A stretch of 64,000 nt of DNA from NCBI RefSeq assembly GCF_044772865.1, contig NZ_CP173029.1, positions 2,108,001 through 2,172,000 on the forward strand. The letters run 5' to 3'. The translations under genes and the position numbers were made by a program. Below the pieces are notes generated by a model, which saw only the letters and a list, made by a program, of their open reading frames with translations, was not told where the DNA came from and made no database searches. Source of the DNA: Algirhabdus cladophorae (GTDB taxonomy: Bacteria > Pseudomonadota > Alphaproteobacteria > Rhodobacterales > Rhodobacteraceae). Positions within the stretch are counted from its first letter, which is position 1, and each line of letters opens with the position of its first letter. This document shows, piece after piece, positions 1 through 9,146 of this stretch.

Positions 1-1115
1 TCTACAAACTTGGCCTTTGTCCCGTATTTGCGTGCGGCCCATTGGCTCATCTCGCGCGCACTGGATTTGTGGCTGCTGACTTGGCCTTTACGCGCAACGG
101 TGGCCGCCATGCCAACCGCCTCAGCCGTGACATTCGTCGAAAATTTCAGCATGTCGCGCACAATCACAGACAAGGGCGGACTGGAATGCTGCGCCACGAC
201 TTTGCCTGCAGGACGGGTTTTGGACACCTGCGCCTTTGGCACCAAAACGCCGTGGGACCGCGCAATCGTGCGAAATACTTCGCCTGCATAGACCTCGGGA
301 TTGCGCACCGGCAACCAACGCGCACCGCCACCGCCCAAAGCACCACGCGCCACACTCCACTGGTCGATCCCCCCAGATTGACGATAGCCATACACCGGCG
401 CGCCACGATCTGCGACAACCATGGTGGCGCTGGCAACGGCGGGCTGAATACGCCGGGTGCGCGCGTCCATTTTAAGGCTGTAGCGACCACTGGCGCGGCG
501 CCATTCAAAATGGACCCGATTAAAATTAAGGATCATGCCAGAAACAGAAGGATTATAGCCCACGTGATCCGGCTGCGCGTCATCGATGCGCTCAACAAAT
601 GGCAGTGCCTTGCCATAAACCAAAAAACGACCCTTCACACCACGAATGCCGCGTGCCTTCAGATCGGATGCCAACTGCGACAGATCATCTGAACTCAGCA
701 CAGGGTCTCCTCCCCCCACAAGGATCAAATCCCCCTTAAGAACATCCCCCTCAACCACGCCATTTGTATAAAGAGACGTGCGGAAAACATGCTCTGATCC
801 AAGGGTTTGCAAGGCATAAAGCCCCGTTATCACCTTGGCGACACTGGCCGGTGGCATCAACGCCGTCGCACCGCGACTTTCCAACAGCTTGCCTGATGAC
901 ACGTCCGCCACCGCAAAAGCCGCCGTGCCAGTCAGGCCTGCCGCCTCCACCAACTGGTCTGCGTTTGGACGGCGCGGCTTTACGCCGGCCTTGGGGCGCG
1001 CAACAGGCCGCAACGACGAATTTGGCGCCTTGGCCAAGCCTGGACTGGCAAGCCCTGCGGCCAAAAGGCCAAGCAGTGCGCGTCGGGAAAAATAATAAAT
1101 GAATTTCTGGGCCAT
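1..1115 (-). CDS. dacB: D-alanyl-D-alanine carboxypeptidase / PBP4 (DacB), 3' end outside window
   Basis: Periplasmic penicillin-binding protein of the DacB (PBP4, peptidase S13) family, which trims or cleaves peptidoglycan peptide cross-links. About 371 residues are visible. The N-terminus has SRRALLGLLAAG followed by a hydrophobic stretch, a signal peptide that resembles a Tat signal. The SxxK motif is S91-V-A-K94 (context PPASVAKV) and the SxN motif is S326-T-N328 (context KFSTNVTAE). The KTG motif would lie beyond the left edge. The start at 1115 is the first ATG before the signal peptide. The gene diverges from the DMT transporter with about 80 bp between them. Family assignment is confident; the choice between endopeptidase and carboxypeptidase is not resolved. 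Confidence 0.9.
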   Translation of the reverse strand, partial: MAQKFIYYFSRRALLGLLAAGLASPGLAKAPNSSLRPVARPKAGVKPRRPNADQLVEAAGLTGTAAFAVADVSSGKLLESRGATALMPPASVAKVITGLYALQTLGSEHVFRTSLYTNGVVEGDVLKGDLILVGGGDPVLSSDDLSQLASDLKARGIRGVKGRFLVYGKALPFVERIDDAQPDHVGYNPSVSGMILNFNRVHFEWRRASGRYSLKMDARTRRIQPAVASATMVVADRGAPVYGYRQSGGIDQWSVARGALGGGGARWLPVRNPEVYAGEVFRTIARSHGVLVPKAQVSKTRPAGKVVAQHSSPPLSVIVRDMLKFSTNVTAEAVGMAATVARKGQVSSHKSSAREMSQWAARKYGTKAKFV

Positions 1116-1198
1116 ACGTTAACTAAACCGTATCACGACAGGGCTGACAAGCGCCCCTTGCTCTGGCCACCTTCGCATCCGCGTGATAGCGCGAAATC

Positions 1199-2032
1199 AT
1201 GACACGTGCCGTCCTTCTTATGCTGGTCGCAATGACCTTGATCCCCTCTGGCGATGCGGCGGCCAAACTTCTGACCGGTACCCATCAAGTCACCCCAATT
1301 TGGGCCGCTTGGATTCGGTTTGTGATCGGAACCGCCGTTGTTTTGCCGCTGACCCCGATTTCGGCGTGGCGGTTCCTTGCGGATTGGCGCGTGATCCTTC
1401 GGGCAAGCCTCATAACAGGTGGTATTTGCTGTATTTTGATGGGCTTGGCACGCGAACCCATGGCCAACGTATTTGGCGCATTTTTTATCGGCCCAATCCT
1501 GACCTATGTCCTGTCAGCGCTCTTATTGGGCGAAAAAATCAGTTTTGGGCGATCGGTCCTACTGCTGATTGGGTTTGGCGGCGTTCTCTTGGTGGTCAAA
1601 CCGGGGTTTGGCATGACACCGGGACTTATATGGGCCGTGGTCGCCGGACTGTTCTATGGCAGCTACTTGACCGCGACACGCTGGTTGGCAAATGACGTAC
1701 CTGCAAAAGCCTTGCTGTTCAGTCAGCTTTTTATCGCAATGATCATTACCACGCCCTTTGCAGTCCTCAACTCCCCCACAATCACTTTCGAAATTGCAGG
1801 CCTCAGCGCCTTATCAGGTCTTTTTTCAATGTTTGGCAATCTTTTGCTGTTGTTTGCCCTTCGACTGCAACCGGGCACACGCATGGCGCCGTTTGTCTAT
1901 TTCCAACTGGTTGCTGCAACGGCCCTTGGATGGTTGGTATTCAGTACCCTCCCAGACACCCTGACGTGGATCGGGCTGGCCATATTGATCACATCAGGGT
2001 TTTGTTCGCTGCTGCTCGCGGATCGCCGTTGA
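1199..2032 (+). CDS. DMT/EamA-family inner-membrane transporter
   Basis: 277-residue polytopic membrane protein with two EamA-type repeats, about ten hydrophobic segments in all. It is typical of the drug/metabolite transporter superfamily (RhaT/RarD-like). Such proteins export metabolites, amino acids or drugs; the substrate cannot be read from sequence. The N-terminus already contains a helix with the family-like GDAAAKLL motif, which supports the ATG start. The 3' end overlaps convergent nadD by 39 bp, so both genes end inside each other. Confidence 0.85.
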   Translation: MTRAVLLMLVAMTLIPSGDAAAKLLTGTHQVTPIWAAWIRFVIGTAVVLPLTPISAWRFLADWRVILRASLITGGICCILMGLAREPMANVFGAFFIGPILTYVLSALLLGEKISFGRSVLLLIGFGGVLLVVKPGFGMTPGLIWAVVAGLFYGSYLTATRWLANDVPAKALLFSQLFIAMIITTPFAVLNSPTITFEIAGLSALSGLFSMFGNLLLLFALRLQPGTRMAPFVYFQLVAATALGWLVFSTLPDTLTWIGLAILITSGFCSLLLADRR

Positions 2033-2599
2033 AGATGCCGACGACATTGGCACGTTCACAAAACACCACGCAGGCGTCGCAGCGTGGCCCAATTTTAGGG
2101 CCTGACGTCCGCTGATCTTGGCGCCTCGGTAGACCCTGGCTGCCATGCCTGTTCGTGCCGAAATCCGATCCCCCGGACGGGCCAAAACACCAACAGGTAC
2201 CGTGGCCATGATGCTGTGCCAATCCTGCCATCTGTGCAGCTGGGCCAGATTATCTGCCCCCATGAGCCAAACAAAATTCACTTGTGGATAATTGGCTTGA
2301 AGGGCTGTCAGGGTTTTCGCCGTGTAGCGTGTGCCCAAATCCGCCTCGATCCCTGTCACCCGCACCCGTGGATGCTGTATGACGCTTTGGGCAAGGGTAA
2401 CGCGTTGGTCCAACGGGGCCGGTCCGCGTTTCTTCAGGGGGTTGCCCGGTGACACCAGCCACCACACTTGATCCAAGCCAAACCGTTTGAGCGCCTCGCG
2501 TGTGATATGCGCATGCCCTTCATGGGCTGGATCAAATGACCCACCCAACAGCCCAACGACCTGCCCGGCCCGCGCTATCGGCCATCCGCTTCGATCCAT
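1994..2599 (-). CDS. nadD: Nicotinate-nucleotide adenylyltransferase NadD
   Basis: 201-residue cytoplasmic enzyme that adenylates nicotinate mononucleotide to deamido-NAD, the penultimate step of NAD synthesis. The nucleotidyl-transferase signature GGSFDPAHEGH lies at about residues 19-29 (canonical GSFDPxHxGH). The C-terminal motif SSTAIR matches the family ISSTxIR box. Length fits NadD. The gene is convergent with the DMT transporter (39 bp overlap) and divergent from ettA. The next enzyme of the pathway, NadE, is also in this window at 13286-14944 but is not linked in an operon. Confidence 0.93.
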   Translation of the reverse strand: MDRSGWPIARAGQVVGLLGGSFDPAHEGHAHITREALKRFGLDQVWWLVSPGNPLKKRGPAPLDQRVTLAQSVIQHPRVRVTGIEADLGTRYTAKTLTALQANYPQVNFVWLMGADNLAQLHRWQDWHSIMATVPVGVLARPGDRISARTGMAARVYRGAKISGRQALKLGHAATPAWCFVNVPMSSASSTAIREQQRTKP

Positions 2600-2675
2600 G
2601 GCGACCAGTGGTTGCCCCCTTCTTCGGTATTGACTACACCAACTCTCAACTCATCGCTCTTTATCGGAGAATACC

Positions 2676-4331
2676 ATGGCAGCCAATCAATTCGTCTATT
2701 TCATGGACGGCGTGTCGAAAACCTATCCAGGTGGCAAGAAAGTCTTTGAAAACATCCGCTTGAACTTTTTGCCCGGCGTCAAAATTGGCGTCGTCGGTGT
2801 GAACGGCACCGGTAAGTCCAGTTTGATGCGGATCATGTCCGGCCAAGACAAGGACTTCGCGGGCGAGGCATGGGCCGCTGAGGGGGCGACTGTTGGCTAT
2901 TTGGCACAGGAACCCGTGCTGGACGACAGTTTGGACGTGCGTGGCAATGTGATGTTGGGCGTGGCAGGCAAAAAAGCAATTTTGGATCGCTACAATGAAT
3001 TGGCGATGAACTACTCGGATGAGACCGCCGATGAGATGGCACAGTTGCAAGACGAGATTGACGCGCAAAATCTCTGGGATCTGGATGCTCAAATTGACGT
3101 CAGTATGGAGGCCTTGCGCTGCCCCCCCGATGATGCAGCCGTCAGCACTCTGTCTGGCGGCGAAGCCCGCCGTGTCGCCTTGTGCAAGCTGCTGCTCGAA
3201 GCACCCGACATGCTGCTTTTGGACGAACCGACAAACCACTTGGACGCAGAAACCATCGCGTGGCTGCAACAACACCTTATTGATTACAAAGGAACAATTC
3301 TGATCGTCACGCACGACCGCTATTTCTTGGATGCCATCACCGGATGGATCTTGGAATTGGATCGTGGATCGGGCATCCCCCATGAGGGCAATTATTCCAG
3401 CTGGCTGGAAGCCAAGGCAAAACGTCTGGAACGCGAAGCAAAAGACGACAAATCCAAGCAAAAAACGCTTGAGCGTGAATTGGAATGGATGCGTCAGGGC
3501 GCCAAAGCGCGCCAAGCCAAATCCAAGGCTCGGATTGCGGCCTATAACGATTTGGCGAACCAATCCGAGCGCGAGAAAATGGGCCGCGCTCAGATCATTA
3601 TTCCCAATGGCCCTCGTTTGGGCGGCAAGGTGATCGAGGTTGATGGCCTAAAGAAAGCCATGGGCGACAAGCTGCTGATCGAAGATCTCAGCTTTTCCCT
3701 GCCCCCCGGCGGTATTGTAGGTGTAATAGGCCCCAACGGCGCCGGTAAATCGACCCTGTTCAAAATGCTCACAGGTCAGGAATCCCCCGATGCAGGCAGC
3801 GTAGAATTTGGCGACACGGTTGAGTTGTCGTACGTCGACCAATCCCGCGATGCATTAGACGGCGACAGCACAGTTTGGGAAGAAATTTCCTCCGGTGGCG
3901 AGATCATCCAACTGGGTGACGCGCAAATGAACAGCCGCGCGTATTGTTCGGCCTTTAATTTCAAAGGTGGCGACCAGCAGAAAAAGCTGAACATCCTGTC
4001 GGGCGGTGAACGCAACCGCGTTCATATGGCCAAGCTGTTGAAATCTGGTGGCAATGTGCTGCTCCTCGATGAGCCGACCAACGACTTGGACGTCGAAACG
4101 CTGCGCGCCCTCGAAGATGCATTGGTCGATTTTGCAGGCTGCGCCGTGGTGATTTCCCACGACCGCTTCTTCCTTGACCGGATCTGCACCCATATCCTCG
4201 CGTTCGAGGGCGATGCCCATGTCGAATGGTTCGAAGGCAACTTTGCCGACTACGAGGAGGACAAGAAACGTCGCCTCGGCCCAGACGCTTTGGAACCAAA
4301 GCGGATTAAACACAAAAAATTCGCGCGTTAA
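2676..4331 (+). CDS. ettA: ABC-F translation factor, energy-dependent translational throttle EttA
   Basis: 551-residue soluble ABC-F protein with two ATPase domains and no membrane segments. First domain: Walker A GVNGTGKSS (residues 41-49), signature LSGGEARRV, Walker B LLLDEPTNHLD. Second domain: GPNGAGKST, LSGGERNRV, LLLDEPTNDLD. The linker carries ELEWMRQGAKARQAKSKAR, the P-site tRNA interaction region characteristic of EttA. Length (E. coli EttA is 555) and linker favour EttA over Uup, YbiT or YheS. A CGGAG ribosome-binding site lies just upstream of the ATG. EttA gates entry of ribosomes into elongation according to ATP/ADP ratio (family knowledge). Confidence 0.95.
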   Translation: MAANQFVYFMDGVSKTYPGGKKVFENIRLNFLPGVKIGVVGVNGTGKSSLMRIMSGQDKDFAGEAWAAEGATVGYLAQEPVLDDSLDVRGNVMLGVAGKKAILDRYNELAMNYSDETADEMAQLQDEIDAQNLWDLDAQIDVSMEALRCPPDDAAVSTLSGGEARRVALCKLLLEAPDMLLLDEPTNHLDAETIAWLQQHLIDYKGTILIVTHDRYFLDAITGWILELDRGSGIPHEGNYSSWLEAKAKRLEREAKDDKSKQKTLERELEWMRQGAKARQAKSKARIAAYNDLANQSEREKMGRAQIIIPNGPRLGGKVIEVDGLKKAMGDKLLIEDLSFSLPPGGIVGVIGPNGAGKSTLFKMLTGQESPDAGSVEFGDTVELSYVDQSRDALDGDSTVWEEISSGGEIIQLGDAQMNSRAYCSAFNFKGGDQQKKLNILSGGERNRVHMAKLLKSGGNVLLLDEPTNDLDVETLRALEDALVDFAGCAVVISHDRFFLDRICTHILAFEGDAHVEWFEGNFADYEEDKKRRLGPDALEPKRIKHKKFAR

Positions 4332-4342
4332 CCAACGCGCGA
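4321..4342 (+). terminator. Hairpin over the ettA stop codon, probable terminator
   Basis: Perfect 9-bp inverted repeat TCGCGCGTT / AACGCGCGA with loop AACC. It begins inside the last codons of ettA and is followed by acctttaaattt. The downstream T content is weak, so termination is likely but not certain. Confidence 0.55.
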
Positions 4343-4356
4343 ACCTTTAAATTTAT

Positions 4357-4385
4357 CGGTGCCTGCTTTGCAACAAGCAGCACCG
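4357..4385. repeat. Second hairpin downstream of ettA
   Basis: Inverted repeat CGGTG-c-CTGCTT / AAGCAG-CACCG with a 6-nt loop and one bulged base, lying between ettA and the convergent small membrane gene. It has no clear T-tract on either strand. It may be a back-up terminator or a processing structure. Confidence 0.4.
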
Positions 4386-4443
4386 GAAACTATCTGGATT
4401 TGAAAGCCGCGATTGTGGCAATCCGCACACGCTGGCTGGTGCC

Positions 4444-4575
4444 TTAAAACGCCAGGGTCACGAACAGATAGATCGGCGCAACAAACGCAAACGCGATACA
4501 GCCCAAAGCTGCCAAGTTCGCGGCTTTGAAAAACAGCTGCATTTCGGGGTCATTTCGGATATCATCTTCGTGCAC
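4444..4575 (-). CDS. Small single-pass membrane protein (43 aa), unknown function
   Basis: GTG-initiated 43-residue ORF. The N-terminus is acidic (HEDDIRNDPEM) and is followed by FKAANLAALG and one hydrophobic helix ending FVAPIYLFVTLAF. An AAAGG ribosome-binding site lies 9 nt before the GTG. The layout (charged cytoplasmic head, single helix, abrupt end) is typical of small inner-membrane subunits. I do not recognise the family. The gene stands alone between ettA and tesA, convergent to ettA. Coding status rests on the Shine-Dalgarno and the helix, so confidence is moderate. Confidence 0.55.
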   Translation of the reverse strand: MHEDDIRNDPEMQLFFKAANLAALGCIAFAFVAPIYLFVTLAF

Positions 4576-4725
4576 GATGGGTGGCCTTTCAGTTACGTTT
4601 GCACCTTTCGAAATGGGGCAAGGGCGACAAAAGTCTAGGCATAGACCCCAGTTTTTCCATAGAATTTTAGGATCTTGCGCAAGCTATGGTCCAAAATCCG
4701 TATTTCGCGCCAAAACCGGCGTTTT

Positions 4726-5421
4726 TCATTGGGCCTCATCTAGAAGTTTGATCAACTCTATGACCTCCGGCCCCAGTCCTTCTACAATCATATCAACACC
4801 CTCGGCATTTGGGTGAATACGGTCCGATTGCAGAAATTTTTGGACCTCCGTTTGAGACAAGCCCTGCTGGACGAAAACATCAAAAAACGAGCGATAATAG
4901 AGCGTGCCAAATTCCTCAGCCAAGGCGCCGTACATTGCGTCAAAGGCCTCTTTATAGGCAGGCCCGTAGTTACTGGGTGCCTCTATGCCGACCAACAGCA
5001 CAGGCACTGATTTAGTGCGCGCCACCTCTAAAATCCCGGCAAGGTTTGACTTGGCTTGTGCTGGGTCCAAGGCCCGCAGCATATCGTTACCGCCCAATGC
5101 AACAATCAGCCCATCCACATCCGGTGTCAGCGTCCACTCCGCCCGCGACAAACCACCGGCGGTGGTATCGCCCGACACGCCAGCATTGATCAAAACCACG
5201 TCTTGCGCGTTTGCGTTAAGCCAAGCTTCAAGGTTTGGCACTAAGCCGTCCTCGGCGGGCAATCCGTACCCTTGGGTCAAACTGTCCCCAAGGGCTGCGA
5301 TCTTGACCGGTTCGGCCAACGCAACAACTGGGGCAAATATCATGAACAAAACGGACTTGCGAAGAACGGCGGACGCACCATATCCAATAGAACGGATTCC
5401 GCGAAAGAAAGCCCACGCCAT
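4726..5421 (-). CDS. tesA: Arylesterase / acyl-CoA thioesterase I (TesA/EstA, SGNH hydrolase)
   Basis: SGNH/GDSL hydrolase that cleaves esters or acyl-CoA thioesters in the periplasm. Block I is ALGDSLTQGYG (catalytic Ser), block III is GGND, and block V is DRIHPNAEG (catalytic Asp and His). A hydrophobic leader (VLRKSVLFMIFAPVVALA) is a probable signal peptide. The chosen start ATG at 5421 gives 231 aa. An internal ATG at 5343 would leave only a ten-residue stub before the mature protein. With the upstream start, the start codons of tesA and the divergent ybbA overlap by 2 bp. The tesA / ybbA-ybbP neighbourhood is the classical one seen in E. coli. Confidence 0.88.
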   Translation of the reverse strand: MAWAFFRGIRSIGYGASAVLRKSVLFMIFAPVVALAEPVKIAALGDSLTQGYGLPAEDGLVPNLEAWLNANAQDVVLINAGVSGDTTAGGLSRAEWTLTPDVDGLIVALGGNDMLRALDPAQAKSNLAGILEVARTKSVPVLLVGIEAPSNYGPAYKEAFDAMYGALAEEFGTLYYRSFFDVFVQQGLSQTEVQKFLQSDRIHPNAEGVDMIVEGLGPEVIELIKLLDEAQ

Positions 5422-6115
5422 GCCCGCTGCCTTAACCCTGTCCAACATCGGTCTCGAGCTTTCTGGCAACGCTGGCCCTATCGAGATTTTGCGCAACATC
5501 GACGTAGAGGTCGCAACCGGCGAAACGGTCGGGCTGATTGGTCCATCGGGGTCTGGCAAGTCATCTCTCCTCATGATCATGGGCGGCTTGGAACAGGCCA
5601 CCGCCGGGCAGATCGATATTTTGGGCCAGAATGTCACCCATTGGGATGAAGATAAACTGGCGCGTTTTCGTTTGGATCATATGGGGGTTGTGTTTCAATC
5701 TTTCCACCTTTTGCCGACGATGACCGCGCTTGAAAACGTTTCCGTGCCTTTGGAACTGGCAGGCCGCAAGGATGCCACTGCGCGCGCCCGTGATGCGCTG
5801 GCGGATGTCGGACTTGCCGACAGAATGGATCACTACCCCAGCCAACTCTCTGGTGGCGAACAACAGCGGGTAGCACTGGCGCGCGCGACGGCCCCGCGCC
5901 CCGAAATTTTGCTGGCTGATGAACCTACTGGGAATCTTGATCAGGCCAATGGCAGCGCCATTATCGATTTGCTGTTCAACTTGCGAGATCATCATGATGC
6001 AACGCTGATTATGGTCACTCATGCAAATGATCTAGCCGACCGATGTGATCGCAAAATCAGTCTGTTAGACGGCCAACTTGAAGAACAACCCGTCCCCTTG
6101 GCCCGTCAAGCATGA
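5420..6115 (+). CDS. ybbA: ABC transporter ATP-binding protein YbbA (LolD/MacB type)
   Basis: 231-residue ATPase of the LolD/MacB/FtsE class. Walker A is GPSGSGKSS (residues 41-49), signature LSGGEQQRVALARA, Walker B ILLADEPTGNLD. The ATG at 5420 begins MPAALTLSNI, the usual N-terminus for the family. In-frame sequence upstream has no support and would run through tesA. The gene overlaps the permease by 4 bp (ATGA), so the two are translationally coupled and form one exporter. Substrate is unproven; E. coli YbbAP lies next to tesA and has been linked to hydrophobic compound export. Confidence 0.9.
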   Translation: MPAALTLSNIGLELSGNAGPIEILRNIDVEVATGETVGLIGPSGSGKSSLLMIMGGLEQATAGQIDILGQNVTHWDEDKLARFRLDHMGVVFQSFHLLPTMTALENVSVPLELAGRKDATARARDALADVGLADRMDHYPSQLSGGEQQRVALARATAPRPEILLADEPTGNLDQANGSAIIDLLFNLRDHHDATLIMVTHANDLADRCDRKISLLDGQLEEQPVPLARQA

Positions 6116-8628
6116 GTGTTGCATTCACTCTGGCGTTGCGTGAATTGCGCGGTGGCTTGCGCGGGTTTGGCATCTTTTTGTTGTGTTTGGCTTTGGGCGT
6201 GGCAGCTATTGCCGCTGTGGGCACCGTGCGCAGTGCAATTTTACAAGGGATCACGGAACAAGGTGCAGTGTTGCTTGGTGGCGATGCCCAGTTGGAATTC
6301 ACCTACCGCTTTGCCAATGATGCCGAACGGGATTGGATGATCAAGAACGCCTCGCAAGTCTCTGAAATCGTGGAATTCCGGTCAATGGCCGTCGCCCAAA
6401 TTGACGGTATAGATGAACGTGCGTTGACCCAAGTCAAAGCGATTGATGACCTGTACCCGCTGGCGGGCCAGATGGAACTTGAGCCTGCCATAGATCTGGC
6501 GGAGGCCCTCGGCACGCCCCCGAACCCCGGCGCCGTGATGGAGGCAGTGTTGGCCGCCCGGCTGGGTTTAGACGTGGGCGAGACCTTCTTTTTGGGACTA
6601 CAAGAATTCACGTTGAGCGCTCTCATAGCACGCGAGCCCGACAGCGCTGGCGGGGGATTTGGACTGGGCCCACGAACTTTGGTTCGGACGGCTCACCTTG
6701 AAAACGCTGGTCTTATCGGTCCGGGCACATTGTTTTCGACCAAATACCGCCTTATGTTGCCCGATCCAACCCGTCTGGCAGAACTGCAATCAGAGGCTGA
6801 AACGGCTTTCGAGAACTCTGGGTTACGCTGGCAAGACGCCCGCAACGGCGCCCCTGGGGTTCAGGCCTTTGTTGACCGGCTAGGATCATTTTTGATCCTT
6901 GTCGGACTGTCTGGACTGGCCGTTGGTGGCATTGGCGTCTCTGCCGCAGTCAGCACCTATCTGGCGCGTAAAACCGCAGCGATTGCTACCTTGAAAACAC
7001 TCGGTGCGCGAAGAAACACGATCTTTGCGATCTACTTTATCCAGATCGGAATACTGACCTTGATCGGCCTGACCATCGGCGTCGTTGTCGGCGCAGGCCT
7101 TCCTATGGCCTTGGCCCCGTTGATCCAAGACCGGCTGCCGGTTCCTGCCGAATTCCGGCTTTATCCACGACCTATTTTTGAGGCCATCAGCTACGGCATA
7201 TTGGCCGCACTGATCTTTACCCTCTGGCCACTGTCACGCACGGAAAACGTGCGCGCCACGGCCCTCTACCGTGACGCTTTGGGCGGCACGCGGCAGATCC
7301 CGCGCTTGCCCTATCTGCTCGCCCTGATCGTTTTGGTCATCGCCTTGGTGGGGGTAGCCGCTATTTTCTCGGATAACCTATGGCTTACGGGATGGACCGC
7401 CGCCGGAATTTTGGGAGCGCTCGCGATCCTTGCGGTAGTCGCGGCGGGGCTCAAACAGGCGTCGCGTTACCTCTCTAAAGGACGCTTAAAAACAGGCACA
7501 CGGCTGGCGCTGGGGGCAATCGGCGGTCCAAAGTCCGAAGCTACATCCGTCGTTTTGTCTTTGGGGTTGGGTTTGTCGGTGTTGGCGGCTATTGGCCAGG
7601 TTGATGGCACCTTGCGCAACGCCATCTCAGGCAACCTGCCAGAGGTCGCCCCAAGCTATTTCTTCGTGGATATCCAAAACGACCAACTTGACGGGTTCAA
7701 AACCCGGCTTGGCGAAGATCCTGCTGTCAGCCGCGTCGAAACGGCCCCAATGCTGCGTGGCGTTATCAGTCAAATCAATGGAAAACCCGCACGAGACGTT
7801 GCCGGCGATCATTGGGTGATCGATGGGGACCGTGGCGTCACATACGCAGGCCCAATGCCGTCAAACACAGTTCTAACCCAAGGTGAATGGTGGGCTGAGG
7901 ACTATGATGGCCCCCCCCTGATCAGCTTTGCCGACGAAGAAGCCGAGGAAATGGGGATTGCCTTGGGCGACACATTGACCGTCAATATTTTGGGCCGGGA
8001 CATCACTGGGACGGTTGCCAGCCTACGCGAGGTGGATTTTTCCACAGCTGGGATCGGCTTTATTCTTGCCATGAACCAATCCGCTCTCGCTGGCGCGCCG
8101 CATACCCACATCGCCACAGTCTACGCCGAACAGTCCGCTGAGGCTGAGATTTTGCGCGATCTATCCACCTCATATCCAAACATCACAGCCATTAGTGTGC
8201 GCGATGCAATCAATCGGGTCGCAGGCCTGTTGGGCAGTCTTGCAGCCGCGACATCCTACGGGGCGTCAGCAACGTTGCTCACTGGCTTTATGGTCCTTAT
8301 CGGGGCCGCTGCAGCAGGCGAAGGCGCGCGCGTGTACGAGGCAGCCATCTTAAAGACTTTGGGTGCAAATCGGCGACAAATCCTTGCCAGCTTTGTGCAG
8401 CGTTCGTTGATTTTGGGGCTGTCTGCCGGTGCAATTGCCTTGTTTGTCGGCTGTCTGGCGGGTTGGGCCGTCGCGAACTATGTCTTCGAAACCGACTATA
8501 AGATTTTCTGGGGGCCCGCTATTGCCATCATCTTAGGCGGTATTCTGGCAACCTTGGCCACTGGTTTGTGGTTCTCATGGCGCCCCCTTTCAAGCCGTCC
8601 AGCGCAGGTTCTACGGGCCCAGCAATAA
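6112..8628 (+). CDS. ybbP: ABC transporter permease YbbP (FtsX/MacB-like, large)
   Basis: 838-residue inner-membrane permease with an FtsX-type architecture: one N-terminal helix (FGIFLLCLALGVAAIA), a large extracytoplasmic domain, a central group of helices, a second extracytoplasmic domain and a C-terminal group of FtsX-type helices ending near VLRAQQ. Length matches YbbP-type permeases (about 800 aa) and is twice that of LolC/E. It partners YbbA through a 4-bp overlap. Its stop overlaps the next start (TAATG), which makes a three-gene operon. Confidence 0.9.
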   Translation: MSVAFTLALRELRGGLRGFGIFLLCLALGVAAIAAVGTVRSAILQGITEQGAVLLGGDAQLEFTYRFANDAERDWMIKNASQVSEIVEFRSMAVAQIDGIDERALTQVKAIDDLYPLAGQMELEPAIDLAEALGTPPNPGAVMEAVLAARLGLDVGETFFLGLQEFTLSALIAREPDSAGGGFGLGPRTLVRTAHLENAGLIGPGTLFSTKYRLMLPDPTRLAELQSEAETAFENSGLRWQDARNGAPGVQAFVDRLGSFLILVGLSGLAVGGIGVSAAVSTYLARKTAAIATLKTLGARRNTIFAIYFIQIGILTLIGLTIGVVVGAGLPMALAPLIQDRLPVPAEFRLYPRPIFEAISYGILAALIFTLWPLSRTENVRATALYRDALGGTRQIPRLPYLLALIVLVIALVGVAAIFSDNLWLTGWTAAGILGALAILAVVAAGLKQASRYLSKGRLKTGTRLALGAIGGPKSEATSVVLSLGLGLSVLAAIGQVDGTLRNAISGNLPEVAPSYFFVDIQNDQLDGFKTRLGEDPAVSRVETAPMLRGVISQINGKPARDVAGDHWVIDGDRGVTYAGPMPSNTVLTQGEWWAEDYDGPPLISFADEEAEEMGIALGDTLTVNILGRDITGTVASLREVDFSTAGIGFILAMNQSALAGAPHTHIATVYAEQSAEAEILRDLSTSYPNITAISVRDAINRVAGLLGSLAAATSYGASATLLTGFMVLIGAAAAGEGARVYEAAILKTLGANRRQILASFVQRSLILGLSAGAIALFVGCLAGWAVANYVFETDYKIFWGPAIAIILGGILATLATGLWFSWRPLSSRPAQVLRAQQ

Positions 8629-9146
8629 TGCAAGAGCCACGCTTTTTCGGGTTTGGGTCCTTGGTCAACACCCGCACCCATAGCTACCCAGACCCTCAAA
8701 ACAGCAAAATTGACGGTTGGGCCCGCGTCTGGCGCAAAACAGTCCTGCGCGACATCGCATTCTTGAGTGTCGAGCCTTCGCCAGCGAGCCAATTATGGGG
8801 ACTATCGGCCAGAGTGCCGGACGGGAATTGGGCCGATCTGGACCTGCGCGAAACAGGTTATAAACGCCTTCAAATCACAGCAAACACGGCAATTTATATC
8901 GTTGACGAAACTATCCTAGACCCAAAGCCACGCGGAAAAATCTTGTTGAGCTACCTAGATGTGGTCATCCAAGGCTATCTGGATCGCTTTGGCCCAGAGG
9001 GGCCTGCTCATTTCTTTGAAACCACGCAGGGCTGGGATCATGAGATCATCGATGACCGCAGCAAGCCAATTTATCCACGCGCGCAAACCATTGATCCTAC
9101 CTTGCAAAATTCTGTCGACGCTTTTGTCTTAGCGGCGCAAATGTAG
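8628..9146 (+). CDS. Gamma-glutamylcyclotransferase-like (AIG2/GGCT fold) protein
   Basis: 172-residue protein with the GGCT/AIG2-type N-terminal motif FGFGSLVN (canonical YGSL) and a LDLRETGYKR segment that carries the conserved acidic residue followed by GY. Members release 5-oxoproline from gamma-glutamyl peptides or act on related amides. The start at 8628 shares its A with the ybbP stop (TAATG), which fixes it over an upstream in-frame codon at 8568. The 3' end overlaps the convergent MATE gene by 18 bp. The exact substrate is unknown. Confidence 0.75.
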   Translation: MQEPRFFGFGSLVNTRTHSYPDPQNSKIDGWARVWRKTVLRDIAFLSVEPSPASQLWGLSARVPDGNWADLDLRETGYKRLQITANTAIYIVDETILDPKPRGKILLSYLDVVIQGYLDRFGPEGPAHFFETTQGWDHEIIDDRSKPIYPRAQTIDPTLQNSVDAFVLAAQM

